Below, piece by piece: positions 53,348 to 59,440 of a stretch of DNA of 59,440 nucleotides (within the stretch, counting starts at the first letter, position 1; every line of letters starts with the position of its first letter). Source of the DNA: an uncultured Collinsella sp. (GTDB lineage: Bacteria; Actinomycetota; Coriobacteriia; Coriobacteriales; Coriobacteriaceae); the NCBI GenBank assembly GCA_902464175.1, contig CABQHZ010000001.1, forward strand, positions 1 through 59,440, in the 5' to 3' direction. The notes under the pieces are model-generated. The model searched no databases. It was not told the origin of the DNA and was given only the letters and a program-made list of their open reading frames with translations. Both the position numbers and the translations under genes were made by a program.

Positions 53348-54631
53348 CTAAATGGTCTCCAGGAAAGCTTCGATCCTAGTTTGGAGTTGGCCTGCGTCCT
53401 CGCCGGCGTAGTCGGTCGTGATGTGCATAAAGGGAATACCGGCCTCTTCGGCGGCCTTCTCCACGGCGAAGGACTCCATCTCGTAGAGCGTGCAGAACTG
53501 CAGGGCCACGTCGACGATGCCGTCGGCATGCAGGTCGCGCGCCATCTGGACGATGTCCTTCATACGCTGGTCGTTGGGAGTAAAGACGGCGCAGTTGATC
53601 TTAAAGTAGCGCTCGGCGATGGCGTCGAGCATCTCGTCGACCGTCTCGCCGGACTCGTCGACCAGGTCCTTGTAGTAGCGCGAGCCCGTGCAGGACTCCT
53701 CGCCCACCACGATGCCGCCAGCCTTCTCGATCAGGTTGAACAGCTTCCAGTTGGGCACGGCCATGGGCGTGCCGGTGTACAGGATGCGCTTGGTGCCCTT
53801 GGGTGCCACGCCCTCACCATTGGCGGCGCGCTCCTCGCACTCGGCAGCCATGTCGTTGATGGCGCCGGTCAGGCGCGGCGTGTCGTCCATAAAGGCAGCC
53901 TGCACGGTCAGCAGGCTATCGAGGCCGCTGATGGGCGCCGGGTCGGCAGCACGGGTCGCAGCCAGACGCTGCAGGGCGCGGCGCTTCTCGTTAACGGCGT
54001 GGATGGCAGCCTTCAGGCGCTCGGGCGTGATCTTGACGCCGCACTCTTCCTCGATCTTGGCAGCGAGCTTTTTGACCTCGGCCTTCCAGGTCACGAGCGT
54101 CGACTCGTCGTGCACGTTGGGGATATCCATGACGTACATGTTCTTTTGCGTGGCAAAGAACTCATAGGCCTTCTTCTTGCCGTCGCAAGTGTTCTCGCCG
54201 ACTACCAGGTCGCTCGACTCGATGTAGGGGCAGACCTCGCCCAGCTTAAAGCCAGCAAAGCTCTTGATGAGCGGACAGGTGTTTCGCGGCAGATGCTCCT
54301 CGACCTTATCCGTTGCCCAATCGGCGCCAGAGCACAGGCCCACGGGAATGCCGTCGCAGGCAAGCACGATCTCCTCGGGCACGTAGACGCAGAACGAGCC
54401 GACGATCTTGGTGGCCTCGCCGGCCTCCTTCTTGTCGAGCATCTCCTTAATACGGCCGCTATGAATGTTGGTGGCAACAAAATCCAGGTAGGAAGTGGAC
54501 TTGGGGCGATTGTTCTGCGTCAAGAACATATCCCCGTACATCTGGCCCACGGCACCCAGCAGCATGTCGTGGTCGGCAAGATTCATGCCGAGGCTCTCCC
54601 ACATCGGATGGAAATCAAATTCTTCAGCCAT
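53348..54631 (-). CDS. Double-cubane-cluster anaerobic reductase, copy 2
   Basis: The 427-residue protein is a second HgdB/YjiM-type enzyme. Signatures are SFCVYVPEEIV, RNTCPLIKSFAGFK, GENTCDGKKKAYEFF, EESCTGSRYYKDL and the final TDYAGEDAGQLQTRIEAF, collinear with copy 1. About 40 extra residues at the N-terminus (PMWESLGMNLADHDM) are absent from copy 1. It precedes the binding-protein gene of the ABC transporter, so the two reductases bracket the transporter. GAGGGG before the ATG fits the start. Confidence 0.88.
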   Translation of the reverse strand: MAEEFDFHPMWESLGMNLADHDMLLGAVGQMYGDMFLTQNNRPKSTSYLDFVATNIHSGRIKEMLDKKEAGEATKIVGSFCVYVPEEIVLACDGIPVGLCSGADWATDKVEEHLPRNTCPLIKSFAGFKLGEVCPYIESSDLVVGENTCDGKKKAYEFFATQKNMYVMDIPNVHDESTLVTWKAEVKKLAAKIEEECGVKITPERLKAAIHAVNEKRRALQRLAATRAADPAPISGLDSLLTVQAAFMDDTPRLTGAINDMAAECEERAANGEGVAPKGTKRILYTGTPMAVPNWKLFNLIEKAGGIVVGEESCTGSRYYKDLVDESGETVDEMLDAIAERYFKINCAVFTPNDQRMKDIVQMARDLHADGIVDVALQFCTLYEMESFAVEKAAEEAGIPFMHITTDYAGEDAGQLQTRIEAFLETI

Positions 54632-55080
54632 GACGGTTCCCCTCTCGAACCAAAAATGAATAGCTACGGTATTGCTGCACGGTGGGTGGCGAAAACCCAG
54701 CCGTGCTTAAACCCGGAATTTTGGGGAACCTGCTTTGCGGTTGATGATTTAGTTGTGCGTCGTCTCTCCCGGAGCCGTGAACATACCTGCTCATATGCGG
54801 CTCCGAGCCATATAGAGGGCGCGCGCGGCAACGCGACGCGAATATGTCTTCTGCGGCATCGGCGCGCCCTCCTTTTCTCGTCGAGGTAACTATATCAACG
54901 GTCGTCGTCCAGACGAATACCGCCGACACGCGTACGACAGCATCGGGATGCGAGTATCTCGCTGGCTGATAAATAATTATCAGATTAATAAGGTTTTGTC
55001 ATCCCCGATTCGGCGAATGGCGACCCGTAAGCATGCCGGACGGCCAAGGAACCAATCCCCCGACCGTACCGCACACCGCG
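54632..55080 (-). promoter_or_regulatory. Structured 449-base gap upstream of reductase copy 2
   Basis: No gene is seen. On the minus strand the stretch toward the reductase contains several hairpins: AGGGCGCGC/GCGCGCCCT (about 54820-54870), CGGAGCCG/CGGCTCCG with an inner CATA/TATG pair (54770-54805), and GCACGG ... CCGTGC with ACCCA/TGGGT (54674-54702). A palindrome CTGATAA-ATAA-TTATCAG is at 54966-54983. This may be a long regulatory leader with an operator at its upstream end. A weak TATAGT at about 54890 could be a -10 element. Confidence 0.5.
54966..54983. promoter_or_regulatory. Palindromic operator candidate near modC and reductase copy 2
   Basis: CTGATAA and TTATCAG are perfect 7-base arms around ATAA. 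AATCTGAT at its edge recurs near the modA promoter. It may bind a regulator common to the molybdate and reductase genes. Confidence 0.45.
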
Positions 55081-56151
55081 CTATCGGCAAACCAGATGGA
55101 TTCTGCTCGCATCAAAATGCATGCGCAGGGTCTCCCCCGCCTGCGGCAACTCCTCGACAGGCACACTCACCTTGTTGACCTTCCACTGCAGGCGCGTCGG
55201 TGCGTCGGCACGTGGCACATCCAGCAGCACCAAGCGCTCAAAACGCGAATCGCTCACGCGGGCCACGTGCAGGTCGTAGCTGTTGCGACCACGCTCGGCA
55301 CGGTTGTCCACATGGAAGTAGCTCGCGCGGATGCCCAGGTACGCCACGTTGTCGGGCACCTCGCGGCCCACATTGAAGGTCATGCCCCAGTCCAGGGCTT
55401 CAACTTCCTGAGGCCCGATCTTGCGCGCACGGCTCGTGTTCTTGCAGCCCGTCAGGCGCAGCGCGGCCAAGGTTTGCGGCCGGCGGACCACGTCCTCGAC
55501 GGAACCGATCTCCTCCACATGCCCGTTGTGCATCACACAGATGCGCTCGCACAGACGGCACGCCTCATCGATATCGTGGCTCACGTACAGCACGGTGCGG
55601 TTGCAGACATCGAACAGGTCGAGCATGTTTTGCTCAAGCGCGCTCTTGAGATACGCATCGAGTGCGCTCATGGGCTCGTCGAACATGAAGATGCCCGGGT
55701 GCGCCGCCACCATGCGGGCAAGCGCCACACGCTGCTGCTGTCCGCCCGAGAGTCGTGCGGGATAGCGATCGGCAAAGTCTGCCAGGCCAAAGATGCCCAG
55801 ATAGCGCTCGGCAAGCTGCCTGCGCGACGCAGCGTCACCCGCATCCTCAACGCCGGCGCACACGTTATCGGCCACCGTCAAATTGGGGAACAGCTGATAG
55901 TTTTGGAACAGCAGGGCGCACTTGCGTTCCTGGGGCGACAAGTTTATGCCCGCGGCGGAGTCGAAGAAGGTCACGCCGTTGACGACAATCTTGCCCTCAT
56001 CGGGCGTCTCCACGCCGGCGATGCAGCGCAAGGTGCAACTCTTGCCACAACCGGAAGCACCAAGCAGCGCCACACGCTCCTCGCCAGCCTCAAGTTGAAT
56101 GTCGAGCGTAAAGCCGGGATAGCGCTTTTTGATATCCAGAACGAGCGACAT
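55081..56151 (-). CDS. modC: Molybdate ABC transporter ATPase
   Basis: The 356-residue ATPase has Walker A LLGASGCGKSCTLR, signature LSGGQQQRVALARM and Walker B FMFDEPMSALD. The C-terminal 120 residues form the MOP/TOBE-type domain expected of ModC. It overlaps nothing but follows modB by three bases with GGGAGG upstream. It powers molybdate import for all Mo enzymes in the window. Confidence 0.93.
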   Translation of the reverse strand: MSLVLDIKKRYPGFTLDIQLEAGEERVALLGASGCGKSCTLRCIAGVETPDEGKIVVNGVTFFDSAAGINLSPQERKCALLFQNYQLFPNLTVADNVCAGVEDAGDAASRRQLAERYLGIFGLADFADRYPARLSGGQQQRVALARMVAAHPGIFMFDEPMSALDAYLKSALEQNMLDLFDVCNRTVLYVSHDIDEACRLCERICVMHNGHVEEIGSVEDVVRRPQTLAALRLTGCKNTSRARKIGPQEVEALDWGMTFNVGREVPDNVAYLGIRASYFHVDNRAERGRNSYDLHVARVSDSRFERLVLLDVPRADAPTRLQWKVNKVSVPVEELPQAGETLRMHFDASRIHLVCR

Positions 56152-56154
56152 GGC

Positions 56155-57636
56155 CTATCGACCTCCCTTCGCGACCGCGTCATCACGCATAAGCTCGGCC
56201 AACGCCTCGCGATCGATACGCAGGGCATCGCCACCGACGGGGTCGAGTGAATCGCCCTGACCGACAAGCTCCTTGGCCTGTTTGCGCTCCGCGCGGGAGA
56301 GACCCCGCTCGCGGTACTTTTGCGAATGCGCCGTGTACATGTTGATGAACAGGATGACCAAGAAGCTAAAGACGATCACGACGACGACCCAAAAGAGCGC
56401 TACCGACGTATTGCCGCCCATCCACTCAAAGTAGATGGCGATGGGAATGGTCTGCGTAATGCCGGCATAGTTGCCCGCAAAGAACAGCGTGCAGCCAAAC
56501 TCTCCCATGGCGCGGGCAAAGGCGAGCACCGTACCGGCGGCAATCGAGGGCCAGCCGAGCGGCATCATAAGCTTGGTAAAGATGCGACGTTCGGACCACC
56601 CGAGCGTGCGCGCGGCGTCGAGCATCTGCGTGTCGAGGCTCTCGAAGGCTCCGAGCGCCGTGCGGTAGACCAGCGGAAACGACACAACGACGGCCGAAAT
56701 GACCGCCGCGGGCCAGGTAAAGACGATCGAGATGCCGTGCGCGATGAGCCACTGGCCCACCCCGGTCGAGCGGCCAAACAGCATGAGGAGCAGAAAGCCG
56801 CAGACCGTGGGCGGCAGCACCATGGGGATGGTAAAGACCGAATCGAGTAGGCCCTTCACGCGACTCGTGGTGCCCATGGTCTTCCATGCGGCAAGCAAGC
56901 CCAGCGCAAACGCGATCACGAGGGCAAGCCCGCTCGTTTTGATGGACACCCAAAACGGGCGGTAGTCGATACTGCCAAAAAACGTCGTGGCGCGCTCCGC
57001 CAGCGAAGGCGGCTCCGTCGTCGAGACATTCGCATACGGCACCATGGCGGCGTTATCGCTCCACAGGGCTCCGTCACCCAGATTGAGCCCGGCGTTTGCG
57101 GCATCCGCGGCGTTCACGACGGTGTAGTAGTCACCGTCGGCACCCTTCACTTTAAACTGGTAACGGTAATCGTCCTGTACCAACTCATTGTCCGAGGTAA
57201 ACACCCACTCGAGCTTGGAGTCCTCCAGCAGCGCGCCTCCCATGGAGTGGGACTTGTCGAGACCCGTGATCATCTTCTTGAGCGCCTTTTGGTCGGAGGC
57301 ATTTGCGATATCGAGGCCCGCTTCCTTGGCAGTATGTGCATCGACCCACACCACAATGCTCGTAGGCGTGGTCACCGTTACGAGCGACGTCTTTCTGTAG
57401 ATGGGAAAACGATAGCCCTCGGGCTGGTCGGCAAACGAGCGGGCCGTGCCCTTGGCGTTGCGCTCAAAGGCGTTGAGGCCAAAGTCGACGCCATCGATAA
57501 GCGCAGAGTCCTCTGTCGCTTGGCGTCCGTCGGCAGTGGCAAAAAGCGTCTCGGCCCGGGCAACCCCAGGCAGCGCCGTCAGTGCGCAGACAATCGCCGC
57601 CAGCGCAGCGAGCAGGCGAATCGTTTTCCTTGACAC
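56155..57636 (-). CDS. modB: Molybdate ABC permease with a large N-terminal extracytoplasmic domain
   Basis: A GTG at 57636 with GAGGAG six bases upstream gives 493 residues, about twice the usual ModB length (225-ish). The C-terminal permease core (about 235-450) has FTIPMVLPPTVCGFLLL and the EAA loop DAARTLGWSERRIFTKLMMP. The first 30 residues are a signal or membrane helix (LLAALAAIVCALTALPG). Residues about 35-230 are a soluble domain outside the membrane with no family I recognise. A charged cytoplasmic tail ends the chain. The extra domain may bind the substrate protein or sense molybdate. Confidence 0.88.
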   Translation of the reverse strand: MSRKTIRLLAALAAIVCALTALPGVARAETLFATADGRQATEDSALIDGVDFGLNAFERNAKGTARSFADQPEGYRFPIYRKTSLVTVTTPTSIVVWVDAHTAKEAGLDIANASDQKALKKMITGLDKSHSMGGALLEDSKLEWVFTSDNELVQDDYRYQFKVKGADGDYYTVVNAADAANAGLNLGDGALWSDNAAMVPYANVSTTEPPSLAERATTFFGSIDYRPFWVSIKTSGLALVIAFALGLLAAWKTMGTTSRVKGLLDSVFTIPMVLPPTVCGFLLLMLFGRSTGVGQWLIAHGISIVFTWPAAVISAVVVSFPLVYRTALGAFESLDTQMLDAARTLGWSERRIFTKLMMPLGWPSIAAGTVLAFARAMGEFGCTLFFAGNYAGITQTIPIAIYFEWMGGNTSVALFWVVVVIVFSFLVILFINMYTAHSQKYRERGLSRAERKQAKELVGQGDSLDPVGGDALRIDREALAELMRDDAVAKGGR

Positions 57637-57688
57637 GGGCGACTCCTCAAACAAAGGGTAACGACGCGCAGGCGCGCCGCTTCAATCT

Positions 57689-57722
57689 AAAAAGGGCGGG
57701 CGATCGCAAGAACGCCCGCCCT
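57689..57722 (-). terminator. Hairpin with T-tract between modA and modB
   Basis: GGGCGGGCG and CGCCCGCCC pair strongly and are followed on the minus strand by TTTTTAG. It should terminate part of the modA transcripts and lower modBC expression relative to the binding protein. Confidence 0.85.
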
Positions 57723-57753
57723 CAAGCATATCGTTATGCAGCGCTCTTCTGCA

Positions 57754-58629
57754 CTACTCGGAAAGCTCAAAGCCGTACTTAGCCCAAATCTTCTGCGCCT
57801 TCTTGTTAGACAGGCAGAAGTCGATGAACGCCTTGGCCTCGTCGGCATGCTCGGAGCTCTCGGCCACGGCACCCGGGTACACAATGGGCTTGTGCGAATC
57901 CTCGGGGCACACGAAGGCCTCCTCGATGCCGTCGTAGCGGTAGATGTCGGAGCTGTAGACAAAACCTGCCACGCAGTCGCCCGTGGACACGTAGGCGGCA
58001 GCGGTGCCGACCTTATCGGCCAGCGCGACCTTGTCGGCAATCTCGGGCGCGTACTCGCCGTCGTCGCCCTCGGTGCCGGTGTAGAGGCCGACGGAGGCCA
58101 ACGCCTGGTTGGCGTACTTGCCGGCCGGAACGGTCTTGGCGTCGCCGATGGCGATCTTGCCGTCCAGGCTCGCGACATCGGCGATGGCCTCGACCTTGGT
58201 GTCGGAGCCCTCGGCGCGAATGATCACGAGGTCGTTGACGAACATGTCCTCACGGGTGTCGGTGTCGACGAGCTCGGCAGTCTCGGCATCGTCCATGGTG
58301 CCCTTGGAAGCGGTGATGAGCACGTCGACGGCAGCGCCGGCCTTCATCTGCTCGACCAGGTCGCCAGAGGCCTTGAACTGCGTGTCGGCAAAGGTGGTGC
58401 CGGTCTGGTCGGTGTAGAGTTCCTGGACCTCGGGAAGGGCCTTCTCGAGCGAGTTGGCGGCGAAAATCTGCAGCTCGACGGCCTTCTTCTTAGAGGAGGA
58501 CTTGACAGAACCGGCGTCGGAACCAGCAGACTCGGACTCCTTGTTACCCGAGCAGCCGGCAAGGCCAAGGCCGGCGGCAGCAGCGGCAGAAAGCGAAACG
58601 AAACCGCGGCGAGAAACCATATCGAACAT
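57754..58629 (-). CDS. modA: Molybdate-binding lipoprotein
   Basis: The 291-residue protein has a signal with SRRGFVSLSAAAAAGLGLAGC (twin-arginine-like, lipobox LAGC) and a Ser/Lys linker. The mature part is ModA-like: IFAANSLEKALPEVQELY, FKASGDLVEQMKAGAAVDVLI and YPGAVAESSEHADEAKAFIDF. It captures molybdate or tungstate outside the membrane. AAAGGG precedes the ATG at 58629. Confidence 0.93.
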   Translation of the reverse strand: MFDMVSRRGFVSLSAAAAAGLGLAGCSGNKESESAGSDAGSVKSSSKKKAVELQIFAANSLEKALPEVQELYTDQTGTTFADTQFKASGDLVEQMKAGAAVDVLITASKGTMDDAETAELVDTDTREDMFVNDLVIIRAEGSDTKVEAIADVASLDGKIAIGDAKTVPAGKYANQALASVGLYTGTEGDDGEYAPEIADKVALADKVGTAAAYVSTGDCVAGFVYSSDIYRYDGIEEAFVCPEDSHKPIVYPGAVAESSEHADEAKAFIDFCLSNKKAQKIWAKYGFELSE

Positions 58630-58689
58630 ATTGAACCCTTTCGGACCTTGTGCCCGGGCACCCCACCGCGGGCTTTATTCTGTAATCAG

Positions 58690-58742
58690 ATTATACTTCA
58701 GCGCGAATAATGGCAGTGAGAAATTATTCTCGCATGAGAATA
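58690..58742 (-). promoter_or_regulatory. modA promoter with palindromic operator candidate
   Basis: A TATAAT -10 box (58690-58695) lies 61 bases before modA, flanked by AATCTGATTAC. Upstream, 58725-58742 is the palindrome TATTCTC-GCAT-GAGAATA. No good -35 box is seen, as expected for a regulated promoter. A molybdate-responsive repressor or activator could bind, but it does not match the E. coli ModE site closely. Confidence 0.6.
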
Positions 58743-58834
58743 TATTTTCAGATTACGACACGCATCGACTTCACCTCGGCATCAAGCAAAAAGGCGGAGC
58801 AACCGTTCGGGTCACTCCGCCGCAGGTGAAACAC

Positions 58835-59314
58835 TTATTTGGTGTGTCCGCCGCCCGCCGTCATCTGTGCCGCGTGTTCCAGCTGGTCGGCAATCGCCTC
58901 CCAGCTTTCGCGGGCTGCCTTGGTGGATCCGGGAAAGTTTACGACAAGTGTATGACCGCGTTGCATGCACACGGCGCGCGACAGCATCGCGCGGCGCGTC
59001 TTGGTCATCGAGTACGCGCGAATCGCCTCGGCAATGCCCGGCACATCGCGGTCGCAGACGGCGCGCGTTGCCTCGGGCGTCACGTCGCGCATCGAAAGTC
59101 CCGTGCCGCCGCAGGTGAGCACGACATTGGCGTGGCACTCATCGGCGGCTTCCACAATGGCATCACCAATCTCGCTGACGTCGTCGCGCACAACCACATG
59201 TGAGGCGACCGTCCAGCTCTGCGCCTCGATAAGTTCCTCGAGTGCTGCTCCAGCCTCATCCTGAGCAAGATCGCGCGTGTCCGAGCAGGTCACGATCGAT
59301 ATCTTCAACTCCAT
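58835..59314 (-). CDS. mogA: MogA/MoaB-type molybdopterin adenylyltransferase
   Basis: The ATG at 59314 (AGGAGG upstream, 11 bases after the moeA stop) gives 159 residues. KISIVTCSDTRD opens the fold and VVLTCGGTGLSMRDVTPEA is the MPT-binding motif; NFPGSTKAARESWEAI closes the site. The enzyme adenylates molybdopterin before MoeA inserts Mo. MogA and MoaB cannot be separated by eye, but the moeA neighbour fits either. Confidence 0.9.
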   Translation of the reverse strand: MELKISIVTCSDTRDLAQDEAGAALEELIEAQSWTVASHVVVRDDVSEIGDAIVEAADECHANVVLTCGGTGLSMRDVTPEATRAVCDRDVPGIAEAIRAYSMTKTRRAMLSRAVCMQRGHTLVVNFPGSTKAARESWEAIADQLEHAAQMTAGGGHTK

Positions 59315-59324
59315 AGTCTTCCTC

Positions 59325-59440
59325 CTATAGCACCGTTTCCTCGGGCAGGTCGACGCGAACAACGTCCACGACATCGCCCGCCGCAAGCTCGCACGGACCT
59401 TCGTCAATACGCAGCAGGCAGTTGGCCCGCTGCATCGTGC
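59325..59440 (-). CDS. moeA: Molybdopterin molybdenumtransferase MoeA (C-terminal end)
   Basis: Only the last 38 codons are in the window. The sequence MQRANCLLRIDEG ... AAGDVVDVVRVDLPEETVL matches domain IV of MoeA, where ANxLxxIPEG and L-x-A-G-x-x-V are typical. MoeA inserts molybdate into adenylated molybdopterin. It is followed directly by mogA. Confidence 0.75.
   Translation of the reverse strand, partial: TMQRANCLLRIDEGPCELAAGDVVDVVRVDLPEETVL

Overview
The window is GC-rich and almost every gene lies on the minus strand. Gene content suggests an anaerobic, hydrogen-producing gut actinobacterium of the class Coriobacteriia, probably Collinsella-like. This rests on the combination of a formate hydrogenlyase, selenocysteine machinery, molybdenum-cofactor genes, double-cubane reductases and a giant LAxTG-anchored surface protein. 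The genus is inferred; no database search was possible.

Layout by coordinate. 1-1920: two subunits of a xanthine-dehydrogenase-type molybdenum hydroxylase (the fused Fe-S/Mo subunit runs off the left edge). 2189-3544: NADP-type glutamate dehydrogenase with its own terminator. 3802-8554: selA, selB, the selenocysteine tRNA (selC), a MobA-like enzyme and a Cys-rich DUF3343 protein. 8608-10725: an orphan molybdopterin oxidoreductase. 10848-26257: a complete FHL-2-like formate hydrogenlyase operon: ferredoxin (hydN-like), selenocysteine formate dehydrogenase (fdhF, in-frame UGA at codon 140), hyfA-like ferredoxin, hyfBCDEF membrane arm, hyfGHI hydrogenase arm, hycH, hycI protease and the formate channel focA. 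26686-27457: the only plus-strand genes, a DinJ/RelB-type antitoxin and a PIN toxin. 27471-28002: tRNA-Pro and tRNA-Gly with a clear promoter, plus a tRNA-derived palindromic element. 28014-29372: brnQ. 29491-42348: one 4285-residue surface adhesin. 42475-45622: a selenium-mobilisation set (class V aminotransferase, DUF3343, yedF, and selD with an in-frame UGA at codon 17). 45693-54631: a peptide/nickel-type ABC transporter (SBP plus dppBCDF) bracketed by two double-cubane reductases, with one shared activator. 55081-59440: modABC molybdate transporter, a MogA/MoaB-type gene and the 3' end of moeA.

How it fits together. The region looks like a molybdenum/selenium hub. Molybdate uptake (modABC), Mo insertion (moeA, mogA) and Mo-cofactor maturation (mobA) supply several Mo enzymes. 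SelD makes selenophosphate, used by SelA/SelB/tRNA-Sec for selenoproteins, including FdhF and SelD itself. The yedF-DUF3343-aminotransferase cluster matches what is known of the labile-selenium pathway of selenium-dependent Mo hydroxylases, for which the hydroxylase at the left edge is a natural candidate. FdhF and the Hyf complex would convert formate to CO2 and H2 with probable ion pumping.

The least explained parts are the two double-cubane reductases around an ABC transporter, the giant adhesin with a duplicated tail of the neighbouring aminotransferase gene beside it, a hairpin that would hide the adhesin ribosome-binding site, and an unusual 493-residue ModB with a large extracytoplasmic N-terminal domain.
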